Below are positions 8,463 to 19,210 of a stretch of 64,000 nt of DNA, one piece after another; within the stretch, counting starts at the first letter, position 1, and each line of letters opens with the position of its first letter. The notes beneath the pieces were generated by a model. That model saw nothing but the letters and a program-made list of their open reading frames with translations. It searched no databases and had not been told where the DNA came from. Source of the DNA: Scytonema sp. RU_4_4 (lineage in GTDB: Bacteria > Cyanobacteriota > Cyanobacteriia > Cyanobacteriales > Nostocaceae); contig JAAUSC010000004.1 in NCBI GenBank assembly GCA_012031965.1, positions 18,973-82,972 of the forward strand, given 5' to 3'. Both the position numbers and the translations under genes were made by a program.

Positions 8463-9581
8463 GTGGTTGCTACACCAGAAAAACTACAGTCAACACATGA
8501 ACAATTGCCAGGTCAACACCGAGTCGCAGTATTACTCATGGGTTACGGCGAAGTCGAAAGCTACGAAGATTTCGCTAACTATAATGAACAAGCGCTAAAT
8601 CTGCTGACAGCAAAATTTGCACCCGTGCCTACTTGGATTTATCCTCCCTTAGCACGGCTTTTGGCATTATTTGACCGTCATGAGTGGGGACATCAGCACC
8701 ATGATTTTATTTCCCCACACAACGGCATTTTTGAAAAACAACGCGCTGGGATTGAAAAACATCTACAAACCAAGTGGGGTGAGGGTGTTCAAGTATTTAA
8801 AGCGTTCAACTTTTGTGCTCCCTTCCTACCCAAACAAGTCCTGGCAGAAATTAAAAACCAAGGTTTTGATAAAATCCTCATCTACCCACTGCTCGTTGTG
8901 GATTCCATCTTTACCAGCGGTATTGCCATAGAACAAGTCAACAAAGCTTTCTCCCAGATGGCTGAAGGTGATGAACACTGGATCAAAGGATTGCGCTACA
9001 TCCCATCGTTCTATAATGAATCAGCTTACATCGACTTGATGGCGCATCTAGTTGAAGAGAAAGTTACAGCTGACTTAGCTAGTGCTTACCTACCTTCTCA
9101 AATTGGCATTGTGCTGATGAACCACGGTTGTCCTCATAAAGCCAAAGGATTCACCTCTGGAATTACCGAAAGTCAAATACTCTACGATCTCGTACGCGAT
9201 AAATTAATCCACCGTTACCCTCTGATTTCTGTAGGATGGCTCAACCATGACACACCGTTGATTGAATGGACGCAGCCAAATGTTGAACAAGCAGCACAAA
9301 ACCTGATTCAATTAGGTGCCAAAGCCATTATATTTATGCCGATTGGTTTTGCTACAGAAAACCACGAGACTCTCCTAGACGTACACCACATCATCCATGC
9401 GCTACATAAAAAGCATCCTGATGTAAACTACGTGCAGATGCCCTGTGTTAACGACCATCCTGAGTTCTTAAACATGGCAGCTCTGTGGGCAAATGCTCAT
9501 ATTGACGAGTTATTATCCGAACAAACTGTAGCAGTTAATCCTCAGTTAGCTGTAGCGCATCATCATCACCATCATCATTAA
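8463..9581 (+). CDS. Ferrochelatase-like protein with C-terminal poly-histidine tail
   Basis: 372-residue protein of the ferrochelatase (class II chelatase) fold. It opens RVAVLLMGYGEVESYEDF, the usual first strand-loop. It keeps the likely catalytic His in LMNHGCPHKAKG (His-Gly of ferrochelatase) and the Glu in GFATENHETLLDVHH, the counterpart of the conserved FVSEHIETL region. It is diverged from genuine HemH and has an unusual RHEWGHQHHDF stretch near residue 75. The last seven codons encode histidines. GTG start at 8463 with GAGGA upstream. It may insert or sequester a divalent metal or act on a tetrapyrrole; the metal and substrate are unknown. Confidence 0.75.
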   Translation: MVATPEKLQSTHEQLPGQHRVAVLLMGYGEVESYEDFANYNEQALNLLTAKFAPVPTWIYPPLARLLALFDRHEWGHQHHDFISPHNGIFEKQRAGIEKHLQTKWGEGVQVFKAFNFCAPFLPKQVLAEIKNQGFDKILIYPLLVVDSIFTSGIAIEQVNKAFSQMAEGDEHWIKGLRYIPSFYNESAYIDLMAHLVEEKVTADLASAYLPSQIGIVLMNHGCPHKAKGFTSGITESQILYDLVRDKLIHRYPLISVGWLNHDTPLIEWTQPNVEQAAQNLIQLGAKAIIFMPIGFATENHETLLDVHHIIHALHKKHPDVNYVQMPCVNDHPEFLNMAALWANAHIDELLSEQTVAVNPQLAVAHHHHHHH

Positions 9582-9584
9582 CAA

Positions 9585-9614
9585 GTAGAGTGGGCAACAT
9601 GTTGCCCACTCTAC
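9585..9614. terminator. Hairpin after chelatase-like gene
   Basis: Perfect 15-bp palindrome GTAGAGTGGGCAACA/TGTTGCCCACTCTAC beginning three bases after the stop codon, between convergent genes. There is no T-run, so it may be a bidirectional terminator or a dispersed palindrome. Confidence 0.55.
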
Positions 9615-9629
9615 TACTGCTGGTCAATT

Positions 9630-10175
9630 CTAATTCACGCCTCTCAACTTGCGAGTGTTGTCAATCAAACTCTGAGCAAATTGGTCGAAACGTTGTGAGA
9701 GTTTTTCATCTAACAACTTACCTTCAGGATTAAAAGCTTTCCAGACTTGTCCAATGCCAATTTGCTCTGGAATTACCCAAGCGTGTACCCAACGCATAAT
9801 CAATCGCAGGTCATTCAGAGCATTGCTGTTGGGCTGTCCCCCCAATACGCTAATCAGTCCTACGACTTTATCAGAAAACTGGTCAAAACTCATCAAATCA
9901 AGGGCATTTTTCAGGACACCGCTTACACCGCCATGATATTCTGGTGTTGCCAAAATCAACCCGTCGGCCTCACTCACAGCATCTTGCATCCGCTTGACAT
10001 CGGGGTAATCTGGATATTCGTCTCCCCCATCGCAAAATGGTAACCGCATTTGCCGCAAATCAAGAATTTCTACTTCTGCACCCAAAGCTTCCACCCGTTG
10101 CGCCGCTAGGCGTAAAGCTATTTGAGTGTAGGATTCGGATCTTAAGCTACCACCAATGCCAACAATTCTCACCAT
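9630..10175 (-). CDS. NADPH-dependent FMN reductase family protein
   Basis: About 180-residue flavodoxin-fold quinone/FMN reductase. The flavin phosphate loop is GIGGSLRSESYTQIAL at the N-terminus, and ATPEYHGGVSGVLKNALDL around residue 80-100 is the signature of the SsuE/ChrR/ArsH-like family. Such enzymes reduce FMN, quinones or metals such as chromate with NAD(P)H in the cytoplasm; which of these applies here is open. ATG 10175 gives MVRIVGIGG and is preferred over the in-frame TTG two codons upstream. Confidence 0.88.
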   Translation of the reverse strand: MVRIVGIGGSLRSESYTQIALRLAAQRVEALGAEVEILDLRQMRLPFCDGGDEYPDYPDVKRMQDAVSEADGLILATPEYHGGVSGVLKNALDLMSFDQFSDKVVGLISVLGGQPNSNALNDLRLIMRWVHAWVIPEQIGIGQVWKAFNPEGKLLDEKLSQRFDQFAQSLIDNTRKLRGVN

Positions 10176-12614
<2,439 letters not shown>

Positions 12615-12616
<2 letters not shown>

Positions 12617-12657
12617 GTACTGAGTACCGAGTTTTGAGTGAGAACTACTCAGTACTC
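12615..12657 (+). terminator. Hairpin at the end of ftsH
   Basis: Perfect 12-bp stem GAGTACTGAGTA (12615-12626) with TACTCAGTACTC (12646-12657), starting inside the ftsH stop codon. There is no clean T-run, and similar ACTCAGTACT blocks repeat just after. Confidence 0.5.
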
Positions 12658-12676
12658 ATAACTCAGTACTTAATTA

Positions 12677-12703
12677 ACAGTTATCAGTTATCAGTTATCA
12701 GTT
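12677..12703. repeat. Short tandem heptamer repeat (CAGTTAT)
   Basis: About four tandem copies of the unit CAGTTAT, the same heptamer found expanded near 21.6 kb. Confidence 0.7.
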
Positions 12704-12740
12704 TCACTGTGTACTGTACACAAGTGTACTGTGTACTGAA

Positions 12741-13550
12741 TTAATATCCTGAATCTCCTACAACTTTCGACTCCTCAATGATGACTTGTGACTGTTGGGG
12801 AGTCCATCCTTGTGATGAACTCCTAGCAATTTGCTGCTGAGAGAACATTTCCCGGAGAACCATTGCTGGATCAACATATTGTTTAGCATACTTGAGTCCC
12901 CAATGAAGGTGAGGACCTGTCGTTCGTCCGGTCATCCCTACCCGACCAATTCTCATTCCGGCGCTGAGTGGCTGACCTTCCGCAATTTGAATTCCACCTG
13001 CTCTATCTATCAGATAACGGCGACTATCTACCGTTTCAATCTGTCCTTCCATATGACAGTAGGTGTGTTCCCATTCGCCAGATTGAATAACTATATGAGT
13101 TCCGCAAGCATCGCGATCGCCAACCTTGATGACTGTACCTGTCCACCAATTGCGAATATAACTCCCTTGTGGCGCAGCGATATCTAAGCCACTGTGAAAT
13201 TCTAGATTAGAACCGCCAGTTGCAGAACGACGATAGCCAAATGCGGATGTGTAGGACTGGAAATTTTCTACTGGAAAAGAGGCTGCTAACCAATTGTTTG
13301 CTCTTGTCTTAGCTCTTGCTATCTGCTTGGAGTCCAATTCTAAAGATGGTTTTGGCTTGGGCGTCTGAAAATTTTCTACTGGAAAAGAGGCTGCTAACTG
13401 ATTCTTAACAGTTGCTATCTGCTTGGAGTTCAATTCTACAGCTTTAACTGTTTTCAATTTGGTCGATAGAGTGATAAGGCTCACAACACCTAATCCTAGT
13501 ATAGACAAGCTGACTATAGAAAGTGCTACTGTTTGTCGCCACTTACTCAT
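12741..13550 (-). CDS. M23 family metallopeptidase (LytM-type)
   Basis: 269 residues. An N-terminal membrane anchor (about 8-30) places the protein in the periplasm. Residues 39-62 and 71-98 are a duplicated segment ending LAASFPVENFQ. The M23 domain follows from about 100, with the zinc ligands visible as FHSGLDIAAP (His, Asp) and GPHLHWGLKY (HxH). M23 enzymes cut peptide bridges in peptidoglycan and take part in cell division or wall remodelling. ATG 13550 follows AGGACTAACAA. A short Gln/Ser-rich C-terminal tail follows the catalytic domain. Confidence 0.88.
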   Translation of the reverse strand: MSKWRQTVALSIVSLSILGLGVVSLITLSTKLKTVKAVELNSKQIATVKNQLAASFPVENFQTPKPKPSLELDSKQIARAKTRANNWLAASFPVENFQSYTSAFGYRRSATGGSNLEFHSGLDIAAPQGSYIRNWWTGTVIKVGDRDACGTHIVIQSGEWEHTYCHMEGQIETVDSRRYLIDRAGGIQIAEGQPLSAGMRIGRVGMTGRTTGPHLHWGLKYAKQYVDPAMVLREMFSQQQIARSSSQGWTPQQSQVIIEESKVVGDSGY

Positions 13551-14122
13551 TTGTTAGTCCTCTAGCTGTTATACATATCCGTAAACTGATGTAAACTTCA
13601 GCCAGAGCTGAGGTTTTAATTCTGATTACAGATTGACATTTGCTTTTGTTTGCGAGCACCCTCTGCGATCTTCTGCAACACGAGAATAAGCGTATATTTT
13701 TTGCTTATTCATCGCAATATATTTACCTTTAAAATGTTGCCATGTCAAGCCATTTCCCAAAAGTAGTATTTTTTTAGGTATCAAAATTATGTTATTTTTC
13801 TCCAGAAAAACGGCATATAAAGTTTTAGAATTTCACTAGCATTTTAGCTACCTTTAAGTAGTTATATTTTAGGTAGTGATGATTTGTTGATAGTTAATAC
13901 AGAACCCCGACTTTTTAGAGAAGTCGGGGTTCTTGTTTTTCAAATGAAAGTATTGATAATTACATTTATTTTAGATTTTTACTGATTTATAGAGATATAA
14001 AGTTATACACAACAAAATGTGACAGTAGAAGAGTTGCAAATAAGTAAAAATGCTGTTAAGTTTATCGTTATAATTATTGGTTTAACTTTCAAAACGCACC
14101 CTCCACAAGACTGCCACAAGCC
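13551..14122. other. Divergent intergenic region with an orphan hairpin
   Basis: AT-rich spacer between divergent genes, with the promoter regions of both. The only structured element I see is the hairpin at 13902-13940. Confidence 0.5.
13902..13940 (+). terminator. Orphan intrinsic-terminator-like hairpin
   Basis: Perfect 12-bp stem GAACCCCGACTT (13902-13913) and AAGTCGGGGTTC (13921-13932), seven-base loop, followed by TTGTTTTT. No plus-strand gene ends here, so it could end a small RNA transcribed from the spacer, or be one of the AACCCCGACTT dispersed repeats. Confidence 0.5.
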
Positions 14123-14512
14123 ATGCTGACTGAAATATTGCCTTTGGGCTTTGAGTTAGACACAATCGCGATCGCCGGAGCAAGTTTGTGGTCTTTGGCG
14201 CTGTATCTTGCTTTTTCCCCAATCAGCGAATGGGTGATACAGCAATTGAACCGCTGGTTTAATTTTGCCGAGCGATCGCTCTACACGAGTCAGTCAGAAT
14301 TTGAAAAAACAAGAAAGGCGAGAGAATCACAAAATGCTTTTTACGCCTCACTTTTCAGTATCGTGCCCTTTCTGGTCATTGGTGCTTTACTAAATTGGGG
14401 AGTGGAAATCAGTTTAGGTCGGAGTTGGTCAATAAGTATGGGGATACTTGCTTGTATGGGTTGTGGCGTTTACGAACTAGGACGAAGAGATGGAGGCTCT
14501 TCTGGGGAGTAG
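14123..14512 (+). CDS. Conserved cyanobacterial membrane protein, unknown function
   Basis: 129 residues, not recognised as a named family. Hydrophobic segments at about 15-33 (IAIAGASLWSLALYLAFSP) and 78-95 (SLFSIVPFLVIGALLNWG), perhaps a third at 103-118, suggest two or three membrane helices. A charged loop between them contains ERSLYTSQSEFEKTRKAR. A HIP1-like GCGATCGC site lies within the gene. ATG 14123 starts MLTEILPLG. No operon partner; convergent with ubiA. Confidence 0.65.
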   Translation: MLTEILPLGFELDTIAIAGASLWSLALYLAFSPISEWVIQQLNRWFNFAERSLYTSQSEFEKTRKARESQNAFYASLFSIVPFLVIGALLNWGVEISLGRSWSISMGILACMGCGVYELGRRDGGSSGE

Positions 14513-14560
14513 GGCAAAAAGACGATGAGATGAGGGGATGAAGAAGAACTAGGAATATGA

Positions 14561-15442
14561 CTATATACTCCCAGCAATCATCCCAGCAAGTACGATAAAA
14601 CCAATCCACACGTTTTGTCGGAACATCTCCCCATAAGCAGAATTAGGTAGGTCTTGCTGTCTTAAGCGTGTGAACTGCCAAACCCAACTTACTGTACCAA
14701 TCGCAAGAGTGATCCAAAAGGTAGGGCGCAGGTGCATAACTACACCTAGCCAACCGAGTAGAAAGATGGTAGCAGCAAAGAAAATGCCAATAGCAATAGG
14801 CGCGAAACGACCAAAAAACAGAGCGCTAGAATTCACACCAATTCGACGGTCATCTTCTTGATCGCTCATCGCATAAACAGTATCAAATCCCAATGTCCAC
14901 ATGACAGTCGCTCCCCAAAGGAGCCAGGTGGGAAGTGAAAGGTTCTGCGTCACCGCACTCCAGCTAATCAAAACAGCAAAACCCCAAGCAATGGAAAGAA
15001 CCAGTTGCGGGACGGGAAACACCCGCTTTGCGCCGGGATAAAGCAAAATGACTGGAACTGCTGCCACACACAACCAAAATGAGAGCACGTTAAGATAGAG
15101 AGCAAGAACTGCTGCACATACCATCGCCACTATGGCAACTATAATGCCGACTTTCACAGAAAGCGCACGGGAAGCAAGAGGGCGATCGCGAGTTCTTTCC
15201 ACTTGGGGATCTATATCTCTATCCCACAAATCATTGACGACACATCCAGCAGCACTTGTGGCGAGAGTACCCAGGATAATAACTCCAACAAGTGGTAAAG
15301 GTGGTTTTCCACCGGCTGCCAAAAACACAGCCCATAGAGCGGGAATCATTAAAATTAATCGTCCTTCTGGTTTGTGCCACCGCAAAAGCCGGATAATCAC
15401 AAGCCACATGGGTTCGGTGTTGCGTTCTGGTGTAGTTAGCAT
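14561..15442 (-). CDS. ubiA: 4-hydroxybenzoate polyprenyltransferase (plastoquinone pathway)
   Basis: Integral membrane prenyltransferase of the UbiA family that attaches the prenyl tail (solanesyl in cyanobacteria) to 4-hydroxybenzoate on the way to plastoquinone. Both Mg-diphosphate binding motifs are visible: NDLWDRDID near residue 70 and YAMSDQEDDRR near residue 190. Seven to nine hydrophobic segments span the length. RWHKPEGRLILMIPALWA at the N-terminus is typical of the family. A longer frame opens with GTG 15478, but ATG 15442 (MLTTPERN) fits relatives better. Confidence 0.9.
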   Translation of the reverse strand: MLTTPERNTEPMWLVIIRLLRWHKPEGRLILMIPALWAVFLAAGGKPPLPLVGVIILGTLATSAAGCVVNDLWDRDIDPQVERTRDRPLASRALSVKVGIIVAIVAMVCAAVLALYLNVLSFWLCVAAVPVILLYPGAKRVFPVPQLVLSIAWGFAVLISWSAVTQNLSLPTWLLWGATVMWTLGFDTVYAMSDQEDDRRIGVNSSALFFGRFAPIAIGIFFAATIFLLGWLGVVMHLRPTFWITLAIGTVSWVWQFTRLRQQDLPNSAYGEMFRQNVWIGFIVLAGMIAGSI

Positions 15443-15889
15443 AGGTCGTAAAAAGTGACTAGAAATATATTCCTTCACACATATTTACATCTATAGAATA
15501 TCTTTATCTGATATTTATAAAATCACAATTGCAAGTGGCAACTTTGGATACAACAAGGAAGTCATTTTCGTTGTTAGTAACAGGGTATATTTCCCAAATC
15601 AGGAAGGTTCACAAGATGATCCACCTGAGAACAATTTTGTTGTACAAAGTACATTGTCTTGTTGAGACCGTCAGAGCTTATTTATAAAGTCCGCTGTCAT
15701 CCTGAGTGAAACGAAGGATTTCAGAGTATAGCCACAGATGCTACCCTCCGGGAAGCTGCTGTGCGTCTACGTTCCGCAAAGCTCCACTGCCCTCTGGGCA
15801 CGCTGCGCTAACAGCATGACATTCCAACAACTTTATAAATGACCTGTCAGTATCGCCAGCTACCATCCTTAAATAGAGAGAAACGATAG
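15443..15889. other. Intergenic region with palindromic repeat
   Basis: Non-coding. Positions about 15735-15825 hold a dispersed palindromic repeat (CTACCCTCCGGGAAGC ... CCCTCTGGGCACGCTGCGC) related to those near 7 kb, 21.8 kb and 55.9 kb. The rest is AT-rich promoter sequence for the genes on either side. Confidence 0.55.
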
Positions 15890-17536
15890 ATGGTAAATTT
15901 AGTTTCAGCTAACTGGGAGAGTCTTCCTACTCAAACAGTAGAGCAACATCGAATCATTGCTGCTATTGACTTAGGGACCAACTCACTACATATGGTAGTT
16001 GTGCGAATTGAACCTCTACCATCTTTTAGCATTATCGCCAGAGAAAAAGAAACCGTCAGACTGGGCGATCGCGATCTTGACACAGGGAATTTGAAACCAG
16101 AAGTCATTTCTCGGGCGATCGCCACCTTGGGACGCTTCCAGGGGATAGCCAAAACTCTCAACGCCGAAACAATCATTGCTGTCGCAACCAGCGCCGTACG
16201 AGAAGCCCCCAATGGCAAAGATTTTTTGCAAAGGGTTGAAAACGAGTTGGGTTTGAGCGTTGACCTCATTTCCGGTCAAGAAGAAGCGCGGCGGATTTAT
16301 CTCGGTGTGCTGTCGGGGATGGAACTTAACAATCAGCCCCACATCATCATAGATATCGGTGGCGGTTCCACAGAATTAATTTTGGGCGATAGTCACGAAG
16401 GGCGAACCCTCACCAGTACAAAAGTTGGTGCAGTCAGACTGACTGGTGAGTTAATCACCACTGACCCTATCAGCAATAGTGAGTTTCAGTATTTGCAAGC
16501 ATACGCACGCGGAATGTTAGAGCGTTCCGTTGAAGAGATACAGGCGAACCTCAAGGTTGGAGAATTACCCCGTTTAGTCGGAACTTCCGGCACAATTGAA
16601 ACTTTGGTCATGATTCATGCACGGGAAAAGCTAGGCTCTGTTCCTTCCACGCTCAATGGTTACGAAATGAGTTTAAAAGATTTGCGGGAGTGGGTCAATC
16701 GTCTACGGAAAATGAGTAACTCAGAACGAGCTGCAATTCCTGGTATGCCGGAGAAACGGTCCGAAGTTATACTTGCAGGTGCAGTCATCCTACAAGAAGC
16801 AATGAACCTTTTAGGGGTTGAATCAGTCATGGTGTGCGAACGCTCCCTAAGAGAAGGTGTCATTGTAGACTGGATGCTTGCGCACGGTTTTATTGAAGAC
16901 CGCCTACGTTACCAAAGTTCAGTACGTCAGCGGAGTGTGCTGAACATTGCTAACAAGTACCACGTTAATTTAGAACACAGCGATAGAGTTGCAGTCTTTG
17001 CTTTAAGCATATTTGACCAAACAAAAGGAACACTCCACTACTGGGGAGCAGAAGAACGGCAATTGCTTTGGGCTGCAGCGATATTGCATAATTGCGGTCA
17101 TTATATTAGTCATTCTTCTCACCACAAGCACTCTTACTATCTCATTCGCAATGGTGAATTACTAGGCTATAACGAAACAGAGATAGAAATCATTGCTAAT
17201 TTAGCGCGTTATCATCGCAAATCTGGTCCTAAGAAAAAGCACGACAATTACCGCAATATTGCGAGTAAAAATCATCGACAAATTGTCAATAAATTGAGTG
17301 CTATTTTAAGATTAGCAGTTGCTTTGGATAGGCGGCAAATTGGAGTGATTGTACGAGTAAAGTGTGAATATCTGACTGAACAACAAGAAGTTCATCTCAG
17401 AATTTTTCCATCCAGCGCCGATGATGACTGTGCTTTAGAATTATGGAGCTTAGATTATAACAAGGGTGTATTTGAATCCGAGTTTGGTGTGAAATTAGTG
17501 GTCAATTTAGAGCCTAGTGTCGCTGTATTGAATTAG
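15890..17536 (+). CDS. ppx: Ppx/GppA family exopolyphosphatase
   Basis: 548-residue cytoplasmic phosphatase of the sugar kinase/Hsp70 superfamily that releases phosphate from the ends of polyphosphate, or from pppGpp. The first nucleotide loop is AAIDLGTNSLHMVVV at about 25-40, the second DIGGGSTELILGDS at about 150. The C-terminal part (about 330-520) is an HD-like helical domain with LWAAAILHNCGHYISHSSHH. Length and order match cyanobacterial Ppx. ATG 15890 follows AGAGAGAAACG. Whether ppGpp or polyphosphate is the main substrate cannot be told from sequence. Confidence 0.9.
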   Translation: MVNLVSANWESLPTQTVEQHRIIAAIDLGTNSLHMVVVRIEPLPSFSIIAREKETVRLGDRDLDTGNLKPEVISRAIATLGRFQGIAKTLNAETIIAVATSAVREAPNGKDFLQRVENELGLSVDLISGQEEARRIYLGVLSGMELNNQPHIIIDIGGGSTELILGDSHEGRTLTSTKVGAVRLTGELITTDPISNSEFQYLQAYARGMLERSVEEIQANLKVGELPRLVGTSGTIETLVMIHAREKLGSVPSTLNGYEMSLKDLREWVNRLRKMSNSERAAIPGMPEKRSEVILAGAVILQEAMNLLGVESVMVCERSLREGVIVDWMLAHGFIEDRLRYQSSVRQRSVLNIANKYHVNLEHSDRVAVFALSIFDQTKGTLHYWGAEERQLLWAAAILHNCGHYISHSSHHKHSYYLIRNGELLGYNETEIEIIANLARYHRKSGPKKKHDNYRNIASKNHRQIVNKLSAILRLAVALDRRQIGVIVRVKCEYLTEQQEVHLRIFPSSADDDCALELWSLDYNKGVFESEFGVKLVVNLEPSVAVLN

Positions 17537-17546
17537 ATGAAGTAGG

Positions 17547-17574
17547 GTGCGTTACGCTGCGTTAACGCACTTTA
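17547..17574 (+). terminator. Hairpin after ppx
   Basis: GTGCGTTA (17547-17554) and TAACGCAC (17563-17570) form a stem followed by TTTA, 11 bases after the ppx stop. The GGTGCGTTA motif is also a common dispersed repeat. Confidence 0.4.
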
Positions 17575-17626
17575 AAATAGCTTTAGAAACGCCGAAGTGA
17601 GGAATGTTTGCTATTCGCTACAGGTA

Positions 17627-17800
17627 CTACACAGGGTCGAGAAACGCTAGTTGGCAATCCATCTCTACCCCGTTTGTCAGCTTTACCCGCACGCTGTCAA
17701 GTCTAGATGGATACAAATCAACAATGAGCAGCAGTCCTAGGGTTTTATGCCGTACTGGCTTATTGGCAATGTAATACTTGGTGGCTGTTTCAATAGTCAT
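17627..17800 (-). CDS. Small hypothetical protein (57 aa)
   Basis: Not recognised. From ATG 17800 it reads MTIETATKYYIANKP and ends ECQ-like in MDCQLAFLDPV. The segment LGLLLIVDLYPSRLDSVRVKL looks like beta strands, as in small SH3-like or translation-factor-like folds, but that is inference. AGAGGTAGA lies upstream at usable spacing, favouring this start over the TTG at 17914, which would add 38 residues of less convincing sequence. Confidence 0.4.
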   Translation of the reverse strand: MTIETATKYYIANKPVRHKTLGLLLIVDLYPSRLDSVRVKLTNGVEMDCQLAFLDPV

Positions 17801-18263
17801 GCAATCTACCTCTAGACTATCTTTATAGTTAACACAGCCCCCAATGGAATTATCTGGCAATTTTCTGAATCTGGCGGTTGCAAAGGAGTCCAATGTCCAA
17901 AGGGTAATCGCCAACGTGAAAGCAAGATGTGGAAATGCCGTTGGAAAAAGTTAACCCCACTCATCCACGGCTCATCGCTTATCCTTCTCCTTAATTTTCA
18001 ATAGTGATAGCTTATTGAGAATAAGAAAACCTGTCACTGCGTCCTCCCTACCTAATACTTAGCTATTAATTGTTAATATAACTTTTTATTACAGTTTTCA
18101 AACTTTCCTTATTATACAGTTGGCTGTTATGTCATTATTAAAGATGAGAATTAATTCGGTATTCGTGTTTGTTTTTAGTATTGACAGGCTTTTTCCTCTT
18201 GGTATTTACAGACCTCCCTCCGAAATTTAAATCTCTACACACTCATCGTTTCGGAGACATTCT
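17801..18263. other. Intergenic region and RRM-gene leader
   Basis: No protein-like frame after the small gene start. The AT-rich segment from about 18050 probably includes the promoter and a long 5' leader of the RNA-binding protein gene. Leaders of this kind are often cold-responsive in cyanobacteria, which I infer from the family only. TTTCGGAGACATTCT provides the ribosome site. Confidence 0.45.
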
Positions 18264-18563
18264 ATGTCAGTTTACGTAGGCAATCTTTCTTACGAAGTTA
18301 CAGAAGCTAGTCTGAGTGCTGTTTTTGCAGAATATGGTTCTGTAAAGCGGGTTCAGCTACCTACAGATCGTGAAACAGGTCGTGTGCGCGGCTTTGGTTT
18401 TGTGGAAATGGGTTCAGATGCTGAAGAAACAGCAGCCATTGATGCTCTTGATGGTGCTGAGTGGATGGGACGTGACCTCAAAGTTAACAAGGCTAAGCCT
18501 AGAGAAGACAGAGGTTCATTTGGCGGTAATCGGGGAAACTACAGCGGACGGAACCGCTACTAA
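18264..18563 (+). CDS. rbp: RRM-type RNA-binding protein (cyanobacterial Rbp)
   Basis: 99-residue single-RRM protein. RNP2 is VYVGNL at residues 3-8 and RNP1 is RGFGFVEM at about 44-51, both intact with the aromatic residues that stack on RNA. A short Gly/Arg/Asn-rich tail (GGNRGNYSGRNRY) follows the domain. Cyanobacterial proteins of this type accumulate in the cold and some help localise mRNAs at the thylakoid. GGAGA lies seven bases before ATG 18264. A good intrinsic terminator follows at 18628. Confidence 0.93.
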   Translation: MSVYVGNLSYEVTEASLSAVFAEYGSVKRVQLPTDRETGRVRGFGFVEMGSDAEETAAIDALDGAEWMGRDLKVNKAKPREDRGSFGGNRGNYSGRNRY

Positions 18564-18627
18564 GCTTCATAGATCTGGCTTTTTACGCTTAACCCATTAG
18601 TTCAGCAAATAAATTGGATTTAGTAGT

Positions 18628-18656
18628 GGCTCAAGCAGGAATACTTGAGCCTTTTT
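18628..18656 (+). terminator. Intrinsic terminator of the RRM gene
   Basis: GGCTCAAG (18628-18635), eight-base loop, CTTGAGCC (18644-18651), then TTTTT. Confidence 0.85.
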
Positions 18657-18726
18657 CATACAAAATTTAGACTACGCGACGAAAACTGAAGCTTTAGAAG
18701 TCAAAACCCATTCTCTGGAGTTTTCC

Positions 18727-19032
18727 ATGTCAAACTCAGACACTCCCGTCCAACCCGCTGTCCTAATCACCATCATTAGTGAAACAGTGTTGAAAGACCG
18801 TATTGTCAAGCTGCTGAAAAGCCATAATGTAAGCGGCTATACCATTAGTCAAGTACAGGGTGAGGGCGGACACGGAAGACGCTTGGCAGACTTAGCAGGC
18901 TATAACACTAATATTGAAATCAAGACCATTGTTTCATTAGAAGTCTCTAATGCTATTCTTTGGGCATTGAAAGAGGAGCGGGGCAAGCACGCCTTGATCG
19001 CTTTCCGACAAAATGTAGAAGCCTTCTATTGA
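18727..19032 (+). CDS. PII-like regulatory protein
   Basis: 101-residue protein with the ferredoxin-like PII fold pattern: VLKDRIVKLLKSHNVSGYTISQVQGEG in its first half, where the equivalent of the T-loop is short, and a second beta-alpha-beta unit with IEIKTIVSLEVSNAILWAL. It lacks the classical GlnB T-loop tyrosine and differs clearly from SbtB, so a distinct PII-like subgroup is likely. It probably forms trimers that bind a nucleotide; the target is unknown. GGAG precedes ATG 18727. No transporter gene of obvious partnership is adjacent; the next gene is an EamA permease. Confidence 0.7.
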   Translation: MSNSDTPVQPAVLITIISETVLKDRIVKLLKSHNVSGYTISQVQGEGGHGRRLADLAGYNTNIEIKTIVSLEVSNAILWALKEERGKHALIAFRQNVEAFY

Positions 19033-19210
19033 TTAACCTTCATGGGTTAACCATCCACTTACTAAGTATGTATCCTAAAAAACCAGATCCACACTCAATA
19101 GCGGCAGTGTCATAGCAAGCTAAGTATTTTTTCCTTCACAAATCGAAATAATTCGGTAAAATTAGTTAAAGCGATTTTCGCATTTGCAAAACCAAGGCGT
19201 CAGCAATCCC

